From Bacillus_BD sp963708895 (GTDB taxonomy: Bacteria; Bacillota; Bacilli; Bacillales; Cytobacillaceae): DNA of 64,000 nucleotides. Made by a program: the position numbers and the translations under genes. The stretch lies in contig CAVPUE010000002.1 in the NCBI GenBank assembly GCA_963708895.1, positions 1 to 64,000 on the forward strand. Reading direction: 5' to 3'. The notes beneath the pieces are model-generated. The model did no database searches and had not been told where the DNA came from. It saw only the letters and a list, made by a program, of their open reading frames with translations. Within the stretch, counting starts at the first letter, position 1; each line of letters starts with the position of its first letter. This document shows, in pieces, positions 8,621-18,472 of this stretch.

Positions 8621-8815
8621 CCCGGCTTAACTGGCAGTAAGATCCCTACCTCAAGATATTGAGAGGTAACTAATAGTAAATAGGTAGGGGATCAACTGCC
8701 AGTAAAGCTCCGAAATAATGAACGCAGACTAAATACGCCTGTGGCAACGTCTGCGTGACCAGCATGCTGCTGGCCTCAACTAACCATCAGTGGAAAAGCA
8801 CCACTGATGGAAGTT
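8621..8815 (+). ncRNA. Hairpin-rich element resembling an orphan HEARO / IscB omega-RNA
   Basis: About 195 bases that fold almost completely. The outer stem is CTGGCAGT (8631-8638) / ACTGCCAG (8695-8702), extended by GGCTT / AAGCT. The nested inner stem is GATCCCTACC (8641-8650) / GGTAGGGGATC (8683-8693). Three further hairpins follow: CGCAGAC/GTCTGCG (8723-8755), CCAGCA/TGCTGG (8759-8773) and CCATCAGTGG/CCACTGATGG (8784-8810). None has a terminator-like T run. From memory, the nested GGCAGTAAG...GGGGATCAACTGCC...AAAGCTCCG layout resembles HEARO RNAs, the omega-RNA guides of IscB nucleases. No iscB gene follows; the CotF-family gene ends immediately downstream on the other strand. Confidence 0.5.
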
Positions 8816-8820
8816 TCACT

Positions 8821-9456
8821 TTATTGTATCGGCATGTTTGTTGTAGATGGTACAAAGCTATTGATTAACGTTTCCATATCCTGTTGATCTAAACGAGGAA
8901 CTTGGTAATATCCGTGTTTATTTTGATATTGGAATATTTCATAAGCCATCTCAACAAAGTTCGGTACAGAGTCTGCAATGACCCTTCTTACTACAGGGTT
9001 CGTTACTTCTAGTGCAGCCCTTGTTAAGCCCTGGGAATCCGCTTTCATTAATCCGAGCATATAGTTTGAAATACATTGATCACCAATTTCAGATGCATTC
9101 ATTTTTGGTTTCTTCGGTTGACTTGGAGTTAAGCCATATACAACATCGTTACTTTGAGTCATGGCATATCTTGCTGTATGGTGAGATGGATTCATTCCTG
9201 ACTTAAAACATTCCGCTAGAATATTGTAGGAGTCAAGGATGAATTGGTGTTGACGAGTGATCATATTCTTTAACTCAGGATCTTTAGCATGTTGTCCGAA
9301 AAGCAAATATTGATCTAGTGTAGAAACTGTACAGTTTAATACTTCATGAACATCCATTAATTCATGTCCACCATGTTTTGTATCTGTAGCCTGCATCCCA
9401 GTCATTTTCATTTGTTGCCCAGTATTCATATTCGTTTGTGGTTGCGTTGTTGCCAT
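8821..9456 (-). CDS. Spore coat protein, CotF family
   Basis: 211 residues with the CotF/DUF2383-like ferritin-type helical fold: HELMDVHEVLNCTVSTLDQY, then QHQFILDSYNILAECFKSG, and a C-terminal helical bundle. The first ~35 residues are Gln/Thr/Met-rich, with methionines that could bind metal. A longer frame upstream of ATG 9456 overlaps the neighbouring gene, so I place the start at 9456, preceded by GGGGG nine bases upstream. CotF-family proteins are built into the coat of mature spores. It is transcribed toward the structured RNA-like element, whose last hairpin lies just beyond its stop codon. Confidence 0.85.
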   Translation of the reverse strand: MATTQPQTNMNTGQQMKMTGMQATDTKHGGHELMDVHEVLNCTVSTLDQYLLFGQHAKDPELKNMITRQHQFILDSYNILAECFKSGMNPSHHTARYAMTQSNDVVYGLTPSQPKKPKMNASEIGDQCISNYMLGLMKADSQGLTRAALEVTNPVVRRVIADSVPNFVEMAYEIFQYQNKHGYYQVPRLDQQDMETLINSFVPSTTNMPIQ

Positions 9457-9572
9457 ATGTGTATTTACCCCCAGAATCAATATTGTAGGCCCATGGCCAT
9501 ACATAATTATTGTGTAAAAAAAGAATTTAAAATAAGCGGAAGTTAAATCCATTCTGGGCGGTAACAGTGAAA

Positions 9573-10190
9573 TTACACATTTTTCATAATAATCGTTTCT
9601 AATGTATTGGCGACATCTTGACAACGGTCTGCTACATTTTCAAAGTCCTCATAAATTTCCTTATATTGAATAAGGACAATCGGATTTTTTTCGATTGTAA
9701 AAAGTTGTTTGATGGATTGTCTTTGAATCCCATCACATTTTGATTCGTAATCCTTAATCCTAATGGCATGGTCACGTATTTGCGGTAATTTTTTTTGTGA
9801 TAGGAGTTCAATGGCTTCTTTAATTTCGTCTGTACATTTTTTGATTGAATCTAGAAACCGTTTCATAAAGTCATCGAACTTTGTAATCGAGTACATTTCA
9901 AGTAATGCTGAACAATGTTCTAAGCCATCTAATACATCATCCATCCCCATTGCTAAAGCGAGAATATCTTCTCGATCGAAAGGAGTCATTAATGAATGAT
10001 TTAATTCTACAATCATTTCATGAATATAGGTATCCCCTTTATTTTCAAACCCTTTCATGGTTTCAGATAAAACTTTTAAATCACTAATATTTTTTATTTC
10101 AAATTCATTAAAAAAATTAGCTGAGACATTAAGATTATCAGCGATATCCTTTAATAAAGGAGAAAATTTATCTTTTCTTCTAAAAAACAT
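9573..10190 (-). CDS. ykaA: Pit accessory protein, DUF47/PhoU-like (YkaA)
   Basis: 205 residues, all helical, with the PhoU-like DUF47 pattern (EFEIKNISDL, VCELNHSLM-type region, DREDILALAMGMDDVLDGLEH near 75-95). DUF47 proteins are encoded with Pit phosphate permeases and are thought to modulate them. It lies 253 bases downstream of pit on the same strand. In B. subtilis the pair is ykaA-pit, so here the order relative to transcription is reversed. The gap between them shows no convincing terminator, so co-transcription is possible. Confidence 0.9.
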   Translation of the reverse strand: MFFRRKDKFSPLLKDIADNLNVSANFFNEFEIKNISDLKVLSETMKGFENKGDTYIHEMIVELNHSLMTPFDREDILALAMGMDDVLDGLEHCSALLEMYSITKFDDFMKRFLDSIKKCTDEIKEAIELLSQKKLPQIRDHAIRIKDYESKCDGIQRQSIKQLFTIEKNPIVLIQYKEIYEDFENVADRCQDVANTLETIIMKNV

Positions 10191-10443
10191 GGTAACCCTC
10201 CCCTCTGAATGAGTGAATTCTTGATGTCCATTAAAAAATGGATCATATTGTTAAAAAATTTGCCCAATTTAATTTTCTAATGATAAAGGAAAATAGGTAA
10301 TAATAAAAGGGGATTAATGGAAAATTTATGAAAACTTAATATTATATAATTCATAACCATTTATTATTCTAATTTAAATAAGTATGTATCCTGCAATGGA
10401 ACCTTATCTTAGTTAGAAATACTAACCCTTTCATGACAATACA

Positions 10444-11442
10444 TTAAAAAAATATGGACAGTATTGAAAAATATAGTCCAGCTAATAAAGCTGAGATCGG
10501 TAAAGTAATCGCCCATGTTAGTACCATTCTTTGAACAGTTCCCCATCTAACTCCTCTTAGACCTTGAGAGACCCCTACTCCCATAATAGAAGAGGATATA
10601 ATGTAGGTTGTACTTATGGGGATATGTAAAAAGCTGGCACCAAAGATAATAAAAGCTCCTGATATATCTGCGGCAACCCCGTTAATCGGACGAATTTTCA
10701 TGATATTACTTGCAACAGTTGTAATAATCCGCCAACCACCAACAGAGGTTCCTAGACCCATGGCAAGGGCGCAAGTCAGTTGCACCCAAAAGGGTATTTC
10801 GTATGTGGTTTGAGCTCCATAGGCAATTAAAGCCATTGTAATGATTCCCATTGTTTTTTGAGCATCATTCATTCCATGTGCGTAAGCCTGTGCTGCAGCC
10901 GTAAATATTTGGACAATCCGAAACTTTTGGTTTGACTTTGATAAATTCAAATCCTGAAAGATGAGTTTAAATAAGCTAAATAATAAATATCCAAAAATAA
11001 ATGCAATAATTGGGGAATAGAATAGAGCTTTCAAAATATTAATAAAGCCATTGAAGTTTAATGCTTCAACGCCTGCTGCAACAACAGAGGCACCTGCGAT
11101 CGCTCCAATAATGGCATGTGATGAACTACTTGGTATTCCGTAATACCAGGTGATAATATTCCATGTAATCGCTGCTAAGAGTGCTGCTAATATGACAACC
11201 GACCCATTTGGTAATGTGAAGGGATCCACAATATCACTTGAAATCGTTTTAGCTACTCCTGTAAAAGTCATAGCCCCAATAAAATTCATAATCGAAGCTA
11301 ATATAATGGCTTGTCTTGGCTTAAGTGCATTCGTTGATACGGCTGTTGCAATTGAATTTGCTGTATCATGGAATCCGTTAATAAAATCAAACACTAACGC
11401 AAAAATAACAATTAAAATGGTTATCGTTAAAATGACATTCAT
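10444..11442 (-). CDS. pit: Low-affinity inorganic phosphate transporter Pit
   Basis: 332-residue PiT-family permease with about nine or ten membrane segments. Both halves carry the PiT signature: GFHDTANSIATAVSTNAL near 24-41 and AHGMNDAQKTMGIITMAL near 193-210. It imports metal-phosphate with protons across the cytoplasmic membrane. The start is ATG at 11442 with GGAG shortly upstream. Its partner ykaA follows on the same strand. Confidence 0.95.
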   Translation of the reverse strand: MNVILTITILIVIFALVFDFINGFHDTANSIATAVSTNALKPRQAIILASIMNFIGAMTFTGVAKTISSDIVDPFTLPNGSVVILAALLAAITWNIITWYYGIPSSSSHAIIGAIAGASVVAAGVEALNFNGFINILKALFYSPIIAFIFGYLLFSLFKLIFQDLNLSKSNQKFRIVQIFTAAAQAYAHGMNDAQKTMGIITMALIAYGAQTTYEIPFWVQLTCALAMGLGTSVGGWRIITTVASNIMKIRPINGVAADISGAFIIFGASFLHIPISTTYIISSSIMGVGVSQGLRGVRWGTVQRMVLTWAITLPISALLAGLYFSILSIFF

Positions 11443-11770
11443 TGTAAAACTCCTTGTTTACTCATTGCTGCTAAACAATAGTCAGTCCTGTTTTCAATAT
11501 CGTACACTAAAAAAACTAGTTGAACAGTCTAGCTTGATTTAGTTTATATAATAATTGACTAATATTAAAGGTTCAAAGCGGAAAAATTACATAATCTTAA
11601 TATTGTTGCCGTTGAATTATTAATATATATCTATTTGTCTGTTGGTGGTAATGAAATAAAATGGGATATGAGGTTAAGGTTATGATTGTAACATAATAGG
11701 TCTTCATCGGGTAAATGAAGACCTATCTGCGATTGATTTTCGATAGATTTGTCCTTCTATAAATGAATTT
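11443..11770. other. Gene-free region upstream of pit and downstream of yhcT
   Basis: Holds one strong hairpin, AGGTCTTCAT / ATGAAGACCT (11698-11724, 7-base loop), beyond the end of yhcT. It lacks a good T run in either direction, so it may be a weak terminator or an RNA-stabilising structure. The pit promoter should lie in the AT-rich part near 11460-11600, but I see no clear boxes. Confidence 0.4.
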
Positions 11771-12692
11771 TCATACTTGATAAGGGTCTATATTCGGAAA
11801 AATTTCCTGTTCATCTAGAAAGGGTGCATGACAAGAAATCCTTTCTTTTGTAAAAGGATGTGTAAATTCCAATTTAACAGCATGTAAGGCTTGTCTCGGA
11901 AAGATTGGTTTTCCACCATATAATAGTATCCCCTGCAAGTGGATGACCAATATGGCTAAAATGGACACGAATTTGGTGGGTTCTTCCTGTATCAAGTGAA
12001 CATTTTACAATAGAAAGGTTCTTTTTTGAATCTGTTTTTAATACGTGGTAATGAGTAATAGCATTCTGCCCAGTGGGTGAGACTCTTCTTCTTGTAGGAT
12101 GATGACGATCACGTCCTATCGGTTCATGAATCGTTCCCTTTTTGTTTTTGAGGATTCCATGGACAATAGCTAAATAGGTTCTTTTAATTTCACGTTTTTC
12201 CAGCATATGATCAAGGATAGCGCCAATAAATGGATGTTTCGCAAATAGAACAGCACCTGTTGTATCTCGGTCAAGTCTATGTATATGTTTGATCTCCCTA
12301 TATTCGCCATTGGTCTGTAAGTGATAGGCAACTGCATTTAGGAGTGTGTCGTTTTCATTCAATGTGTTTGGATGGGTATCCATATGGGAAGGTTTATTAA
12401 CAACGATTAAATGATCATCCTCATAAAGAACGGATAAATGAAAATAAGTTGGTTGTACAGGGAACTCTTTATCACTGAAAAAATGAATTTGTATGATATC
12501 ATTTTTTTTAAGTTTTTTAGTCCAGTTTGCTTCTTCGTTATTGACTTTCACCTTTTTTTCCATTCTCATTGTATGCACCTGTTTTTTGGGTGCCTGCCAC
12601 ACGATGCGAAATATCTCCTGTAAGGTATAGTTTTCCCACTGGGGTAGAGTAGTCAATTCAAACCATTCACCTTTACGATTATTCTGTATCAT
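11771..12692 (-). CDS. yhcT: RluA-family pseudouridine synthase YhcT (frameshifted in this sequence)
   Basis: Large-subunit-type pseudouridine synthase that would modify rRNA. It has an N-terminal S4-like region, then VVNKPSHMDTHP near 105 and the catalytic HRLDRDTTG motif with its Asp. The frame breaks at about 11920-11928: one extra base separates HIGHPLAGDT from LYGGKPIFPRQALHAV. Removing it restores a 306-residue protein of normal length. The start is ATG 12692 after AAAGGAG. It is divergent from yhcU, as in B. subtilis. The single-base break is probably sequence error, because the flanking codons are intact. Confidence 0.85.
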
Positions 12693-12841
12693 AATGTCTC
12701 CTTTAAGCATTTCAGGGTCATTTTGGTTGAGGCGATTCAGCCTTTATTAGTGGTGATAATTACCACCATAATAGCATACAAAAATATGTTATTCTATTAC
12801 TAACTATGAAGGGTATTTAGAGATGATAAAGGTGGGTTATT

Positions 12842-13231
12842 ATGAAAGTAGTATTTGCTTCAACTCCAGAACAGAGAATTAAAATCATGGAGTTAACAAA
12901 ACAATTGTATTCTGACGTATTCCCAAATTATTTTACCGATGAAGAAATAGAAGAATTTAAGAAACAAAATATCCTCCGATTTACAACAAATCAATTCGAG
13001 CAGATGGATACTTTAAAAGATGCTTATCAAGTCATTGCAAGCTTGCAAACTCTAACTCTCATCCTTGAAGGAGAGACATTAGATGATCAATATATGGAAA
13101 CATATTATAAAAATGTTTCTATTTTAGAAGAGTATGGGGTTCAATTTCCATTTGATTTTCATCAGTTTGTAGATTCAAAGAATGATCAAATTAGTATTTA
13201 TACAAAAGTAGCAAATGATTTATTAGTCTAA
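12842..13231 (+). CDS. yhcU: YhcU-family protein (DUF5365)
   Basis: 129 residues matching B. subtilis YhcU from its N-terminus (MKVVFASTPEQ) through SLQTLTLILE. It is small, acidic, mainly helical, and has no signal peptide or membrane segment. Function is unknown. It is placed divergently next to the pseudouridine synthase yhcT, as in B. subtilis, and has its own terminator. Confidence 0.85.
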   Translation: MKVVFASTPEQRIKIMELTKQLYSDVFPNYFTDEEIEEFKKQNILRFTTNQFEQMDTLKDAYQVIASLQTLTLILEGETLDDQYMETYYKNVSILEEYGVQFPFDFHQFVDSKNDQISIYTKVANDLLV

Positions 13232-13241
13232 TAGAACTCAT

Positions 13242-13288
13242 AAAAAAATCCCTTATGAATATGATTTCATTCAAAAGGGATTTTTTGT
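13242..13288 (+). terminator. Rho-independent terminator after yhcU
   Basis: AAAAAATCCCTT / AAGGGATTTTTT stem with a long loop, ending in a T run. The A-rich 5' arm makes it potentially bidirectional. Confidence 0.8.
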
Positions 13289-13422
13289 TTTATGTAACTG
13301 AATAGGATTGTTAATTACAATATTTTACAAAACTATTAACGAACCCTTCTTTCATAATTCTCTTATTTCATGTATATTTTAAGCAGATAGTACCTAACAA
13401 TTCGTGGAGGATGAGTACATAT

Positions 13423-15163
13423 ATGGATTGGAAACAAAAAGCTGAAAGATGGCTCCAATTTGAGGGGTTAGATAAAGTGGTAAGACAACAATTAGATAAA
13501 ATTAAAGACGATGAGAAAGGCCTTGAAGAGGCATTTTATAAGAATTTAGAGTTTGGTACAGGTGGAATGCGTGGCGAGATTGGAGCCGGTTCAAATCGAA
13601 TGAATCTTTATACGATTCGTAAGGCATCTGCTGGATTAGCAGCTTACATTGAGGGGAATGGGGAAGAAGCCAAAAAACGTGGAGTGGTCATTGCTTATGA
13701 CTCTCGACATTTTTCTCCGGAATTTGCGATGGAAGCGGCCAAAACAGTGGCATCCAAAGGGATTCAAGCTTATGTCTTTGAATCTTTACGACCAACTCCA
13801 GAGCTTTCATTTGCGGTCCGTTATTTACAAGCATTTTCTGGAATCGTGATCACCGCTAGCCATAATCCACCAGAATATAATGGCTATAAAGTATATGGCT
13901 CTGATGGTGGGCAATTGCCTCCAGAAGGTGCAGATGTGATTATTGCCAAAATTGATGAGATTGAGAATGAACTTCTCATTGACGTTCAAGATCAACAAGT
14001 TTTAATGGATAAAGGTCTTATTAAAATGATTGGGCATGAAGTGGATCAGGCTTATAATGAAAAATTAATGACAATATCTGAAAACCCAACGCTAGCGGAT
14101 GAAGTAGATGTTAAGGTTGTGTTTACTCCATTACATGGTACTGGAAATATTCCTGTCCGTGATGGTTTAAAAGCTTTAAAATATCAACATGTCACGGTTG
14201 TAAAAGAACAGGAATTACCTGACCCTGAGTTCTCGACGGTGAAAAGTCCAAATCCTGAAGAACATGCTGCATTTCAAATGGCCATTGAAGAAGGGGAAAA
14301 AATAGACGCTGATTTACTGATTGCCACAGATCCTGATGCAGATCGACTTGGAGTTGCTGTGAAAAATGATAAAGGTGAATATGCGGTTTTAACTGGAAAT
14401 CAAACAGGTGCTTTACTCTTACATTATATTTTATCCCAAAAGCAACAGAAGGGAACCTTGCCAAAAAATGGGGTTGTATTAAAAACAATTGTAACGAGTG
14501 AATTTGGAAGAAAAATTGCTGATTCTTTCGGAGTAGCAACTTTAGATGTATTAACTGGATTTAAATTTATTGGTGAAAAAATAAAAGAATTTGAATCGAC
14601 GAGTGAGTATAAATTTTTATTTGGCTATGAAGAAAGCTATGGTTATTTAATTGGAGACTTTGTACGCGATAAGGATGCCGTACAAGCAGCGATTATGTCA
14701 ACAGAGGTTTGTGCCTATTATAAGAAAAAGGGGATGACCCTTTACGAAGCTTTGAATGATCTTTTTAAGGAATATGGTTTTTTCCAAGAAGGATTGCATT
14801 CCATCACATTGAAAGGTAAGGATGGTGCGGAACTAATTGAAAAAACACTCTCTTCATTCCGTTCCGAGCCTCTTGAAGTAGTAGCTGGTTTGAAGGTAAC
14901 CGCGGTGGAGGATTATTTATCAAGTAAAAGAGTGGAAAAGGGATGGAATTGAAAGCAATATTAACCTGCCTAAATCAAATGTAATAAAATATTTCTTTGA
15001 AGATGGCACATGGATTGCATTAAGACCATCTGGAACAGAACCTAAAGTGAAATTTTATTTTGGTGTAACGGGATCTAGTTTACAGGAAAGTAAAGAAAAA
15101 CTTACTAAAGTAGAAAGTCAATTTATGGAAATTGTTAACAAGAAAATAGCTGACCTTTCTTAA
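13423..15163 (+). CDS. pgcA: Alpha-phosphoglucomutase PgcA (frameshifted in this sequence)
   Basis: Converts glucose-6-phosphate to glucose-1-phosphate for UDP-glucose, cell-wall teichoic acid and glycolipid synthesis. The phosphoserine loop TASHNPP (Ser146), metal-binding TDPDADR and the C-terminal phosphate-binding RPSGTEPKVKFYF are all present. The last lies in a second frame. The break is at 14938-14943, where one extra G follows VEK; removing it gives 579 residues, close to the B. subtilis enzyme (581). The ATG at 13423 is preferred to that at 13411, which abuts GGAGG with no spacing. Complete motifs on both sides argue for sequence error, not decay. Confidence 0.92.
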
Positions 15164-15288
15164 ATTAATTTTCAAAATAAGCCATTTGTATTCATGTGAA
15201 TGGGTTTTATTCGAACGAATAACGTAATGAGCATGTGTGCTAATGGCGAATTTAAGAATCAACACTAATATTTAACAAAGCCTAAAGA

Positions 15289-15322
15289 AAAACACGGAAT
15301 CCGTTTGGGTTCCGTGTTTTTT
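15289..15322 (+). terminator. Bidirectional terminator between pgcA and yhdB
   Basis: AAACACGGAA.CC / GG.TTCCGTGTTTTTT stem and T run. Its A-rich left arm would also terminate the converging yhdB transcript. Confidence 0.88.
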
Positions 15323-15328
15323 GAATAT

Positions 15329-15592
15329 CTATTTCACGGTTTCATAAAGTGGTTCATTTTTAAATTCTTGATCAGCCACATTAATGGCATGATCGATATA
15401 TCTTAGCAAAGAATATAAATGGTTTTCAATGACTTGATAATCTTTTTCAAAATTGTATGCGTGTAGAAAATGCTCAATTTTTTTTGCTAAAAAATGATCT
15501 TTTGTTCGAACCATTAGGATTAGCAAATTATCCCATTCTGAACGGTGCGTATAGTACATTGCACGATCATAATCCACTTTTAACATATCCAC
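15329..15592 (-). CDS. yhdB: YhdB-like small protein
   Basis: 87 residues, soluble and helical, with DYDRAMYYTHRSEWDNLLIL near the start and HAYNFEKDYQVIENHLYSLL centrally. This resembles B. subtilis YhdB, which occupies the same place next to the spoVR region. The ATG at 15592 has AAGGAG upstream. Function is unknown. It is divergent from spoVR. Confidence 0.7.
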   Translation of the reverse strand: MDMLKVDYDRAMYYTHRSEWDNLLILMVRTKDHFLAKKIEHFLHAYNFEKDYQVIENHLYSLLRYIDHAINVADQEFKNEPLYETVK

Positions 15593-15731
15593 TCTCCTTT
15601 TCTAAGGAGTTGATAATAGTATATGACCGATATAAGAAAAATTACTGTGAAAATGTTGGGCAAACTGACAAAAATGATTTGAACATGCTTTGAATGTTGA
15701 GATGTTCCTTAAAAAGCCCTTGCTTTTCTTA

Positions 15732-15760
15732 TCATGATTTAGCTTGTCTTTTCATACATT
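15732..15760 (+). promoter_or_regulatory. Candidate SigE promoter of spoVR
   Basis: A -35 TCATGAT (15732-15738; 5 of 7), a 14-bp spacer and a -10 CATACATT (15753-15760). The -10 is identical to the one proposed for prkA. The predicted start near 15768 leaves a short 24-base leader. SpoVR is SigE-dependent in B. subtilis. Confidence 0.55.
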
Positions 15761-15791
15761 GTGATATGGAGAGGTGAAGGGAGAGAACTTA

Positions 15792-17204
15792 ATGAACGAA
15801 AATGATCGTAAAAATTTAGAATATGCAATCGATGAGATTACTGAAATTGCAACTGATTTTGGACTTGATTTTTATCCAATGCGATATGAAATTTGCCCGG
15901 CAGATATTATTTATACCTTTGGTGCTTACGGTATGCCCACACGTTTCTCACATTGGAGTTTTGGTAAACAGTTCCATAAAATGAAGCTACATTACGATTT
16001 GGGTTTATCAAAAATATATGAATTGGTTATTAACTCTGATCCATGTTATGCATTTTTACTCGATTCTAATTCATTAATTCAAAATAAATTAATTGTTGCC
16101 CATGTATTGGCTCATTGTGATTTCTTTAAAAATAATGTTCGTTTCCGCAATACAAAAAGAGAAATGGTTGAGAGTATGGCTGCAACGGCGGACAGAGTTC
16201 GAAAATATGAAATCCAATATGGAAAACATGAGGTAGAAGTCTTTTTAGACGCGGTTCTTGCGATTGAGGAACATATAGACCCATCACTCATGCGTTCAAA
16301 ATTAGCATGGGATGTAGAGGATACCGATTATGACATTGAAGATGTAAAGCATTCTCCATATGATGATTTATGGAAACTTGATGAAGCCAAACAGCCTAAA
16401 CCGGAAAAAAACAAATCGCAAAAGAAATTTCCTCCACGACCAGAAAAAGACTTATTACTCTTTATTGTCCAATATAGTAGAGAATTAACAGAATGGCAAC
16501 GAGATATCTTAACGATGATGAGGGAGGAAATGCTTTATTTTTGGCCACAATTGGAAACGAAAATTATGAATGAAGGTTGGGCCTCTTATTGGCACCAAAG
16601 AATATTAAGGGCTTTGGATCTGAAAAGTGACGAAGCAATTGAATTTGCTAAGTTAAATGCAGGTGTTGTTCAACCTTCAAAAACAACGATTAATCCCTAT
16701 TATTTGGGATTGAAAATTTTTGAAGATATCGAGGAGCGTTATAATAACCCAACAGAGGAAATGAAGCGTAGAGGAGTCGAGCCTGGGTCTGGACGGGAAA
16801 GAATGTTTGAGGTTCGAGAAATTGAATCAGATATCTCCTTTTTGAGGAACTATTTAACAAAGGATCTTGTCATGCGTGAGGATATGTACTTATTCCAAAA
16901 ACAAGGGAAGGATTATAAAATTATCGATAAAGCCTGGGAAAATGTACGAGATCAATTAGTGAATACTCGTGTGAATGGGGGATTTCCTTACATTACCGTA
17001 AATGATGGAGATTTTATGAAAAGTGGAGAGCTCTACTTAAAGCATTGGTATGAAGGAATTGAATTGGATTTACGCTATTTAGAAAAAGTATTACCATATG
17101 TTCATCAACTATGGGGGAGAGCGATTCATCTAGAAACAATCAGTGAAGATCGGAATATATTATTCACATATGACGGAAAGAATATCCAAAGAAAATTTAT
17201 TTAA
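15792..17204 (+). CDS. spoVR: Stage V sporulation protein SpoVR
   Basis: 470-residue SpoVR, full length, with the strongly conserved block ICPADIIYTFGAYGMPTRFS at about residues 33-52. SpoVR is needed for normal spore cortex formation in B. subtilis; its enterobacterial homologue YcgB is co-conserved with YeaG (PrkA) and YeaH (YhbH). An upstream in-frame GTG at 15774 exists, but the ATG at 15792 has AGGGAG at proper spacing and matches the known N-terminus. It is preceded by a SigE-like promoter and closed by its own terminator. Confidence 0.96.
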   Translation: MNENDRKNLEYAIDEITEIATDFGLDFYPMRYEICPADIIYTFGAYGMPTRFSHWSFGKQFHKMKLHYDLGLSKIYELVINSDPCYAFLLDSNSLIQNKLIVAHVLAHCDFFKNNVRFRNTKREMVESMAATADRVRKYEIQYGKHEVEVFLDAVLAIEEHIDPSLMRSKLAWDVEDTDYDIEDVKHSPYDDLWKLDEAKQPKPEKNKSQKKFPPRPEKDLLLFIVQYSRELTEWQRDILTMMREEMLYFWPQLETKIMNEGWASYWHQRILRALDLKSDEAIEFAKLNAGVVQPSKTTINPYYLGLKIFEDIEERYNNPTEEMKRRGVEPGSGRERMFEVREIESDISFLRNYLTKDLVMREDMYLFQKQGKDYKIIDKAWENVRDQLVNTRVNGGFPYITVNDGDFMKSGELYLKHWYEGIELDLRYLEKVLPYVHQLWGRAIHLETISEDRNILFTYDGKNIQRKFI

Positions 17205-17218
17205 GTGGTCTAATGTCT

Positions 17219-17260
17219 AAAAAGAGATAAACTCATTTTGTGAGTATTATCTCTTTTTTG
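17219..17260 (+). terminator. Rho-independent terminator after spoVR
   Basis: AAAGAGATAA / TTATCTCTTT arms, with the inner ACTCA/TGAGT pairing and a terminal T run. Confidence 0.88.
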
Positions 17261-17408
17261 GTATATATTTCTTTTTTCTTAATAAAAATGTTCTTATTTT
17301 TTCATAGATTTTAACTATACTAAGGAGCTAAAATAAGCTAATATTAAGGTATTGATAAGTCTTTTTTAAGGTAAAGAAATAATAAAAAAGTGGGGTAATA
17401 AATCGACC

Positions 17409-18440
17409 ATGAATGAACTTGCAAAATTATTTCAGAATAAAGGGATCAGACGATTAGTTATCTTTCTTCTTATTGCATTAGTCTTATTTAGCATGAGAAG
17501 TATGATTGACTTTATCCTTCTTACATTTATTTTTACCTTTCTGATGGATCGACTTACTTCTTTTGTTATTAAAAGGGTACCGATTAATCGAAAAGTAATG
17601 GTTCTCCTCTTATATACAATTATTGTCGGAATCCTCATTTTAGGTATTGTGAAATACTTACCAATTATTATTTCGGAAATCACACAATTAATCAAACAAG
17701 TAACGACCTTTTACCAACAGCCACAAGATAGTGTTGTCATCAATTATTTAGTTAGCTTAATTGATGCTAATCAAATTTCTCAATATATTGAACAAGGCAT
17801 TACGTTTTTGATGAAACATTTTTCGGATTTCAGTACGTTTGCTCTTCAATTTTTCTTAGCCCTTCTTTTAAGTCTTTTCTATTTATTAGAGAAACCAAGG
17901 TTGGTATCCTTTACCAATCAATTTAAAAATAGTAAATTATCCGCTTTCTATCATGAAATTGCATTTTTTGGCGGAAAATTTGTCAGTACTTTTGGAAAAG
18001 TGATTGAAGCGCAATTTATTATTGCGATTGTCAATACGGTATTATCTGTAATCGCTTTATGGATTATGGATTTTCCACAGTTATTTGGATTAGGGATTAT
18101 GATCTTTTTCTTAGGATTAATCCCTGTAGCAGGTGTTATTATCTCGCTTATTCCGTTAAGTTTAATTGCTTATACGATAGGGGGATTTATCCAAGTTCTT
18201 TATATCCTGATAATAATTGCTATCATTCATGCCATTGAGGCTTATATATTAAATCCTAAACTGATGAGTTCGAAGACGGATTTACCGATTTTCTATACGT
18301 TTATCGTCCTGATTTTCTCAGAGCATTTCTTCGGTGTTTGGGGATTAATCATAGGAATTCCAATTTTTGTATTCTTATTAGATGTATTAGAAGTCACTAA
18401 CACAGGTGATAATAAAAAGCACAAAGTGATAGAGGAATGA
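17409..18440 (+). CDS. AI-2E family transporter (permease)
   Basis: 343-residue polytopic protein. Two N-terminal hydrophobic helices are followed by an amphipathic soluble segment (~100-150) and then six or seven membrane spans. The family GLIPVAGVIISLIPL loop and the C-terminal GVWGLIIGIPIFVFLLD motif are visible. Members include the AI-2 exporter TqsA and Na+/H+ antiporter-like proteins; substrate cannot be told from sequence. Start ATG 17409, preceded by GGGG. It stands alone between spoVR and the converging cyd operon. Confidence 0.85.
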   Translation: MNELAKLFQNKGIRRLVIFLLIALVLFSMRSMIDFILLTFIFTFLMDRLTSFVIKRVPINRKVMVLLLYTIIVGILILGIVKYLPIIISEITQLIKQVTTFYQQPQDSVVINYLVSLIDANQISQYIEQGITFLMKHFSDFSTFALQFFLALLLSLFYLLEKPRLVSFTNQFKNSKLSAFYHEIAFFGGKFVSTFGKVIEAQFIIAIVNTVLSVIALWIMDFPQLFGLGIMIFFLGLIPVAGVIISLIPLSLIAYTIGGFIQVLYILIIIAIIHAIEAYILNPKLMSSKTDLPIFYTFIVLIFSEHFFGVWGLIIGIPIFVFLLDVLEVTNTGDNKKHKVIEE

Positions 18441-18442
18441 AG

Positions 18443-18472
18443 AAAAGGGTGGTTCTGGACCACCCTTTTCAT
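18443..18472 (+). terminator. Bidirectional terminator between the AI-2E gene and cydC
   Basis: AAAAGGGTGG / CCACCCTTTT symmetrical stem with 7-base loop. A- and T-rich flanks serve both converging units. Confidence 0.88.
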
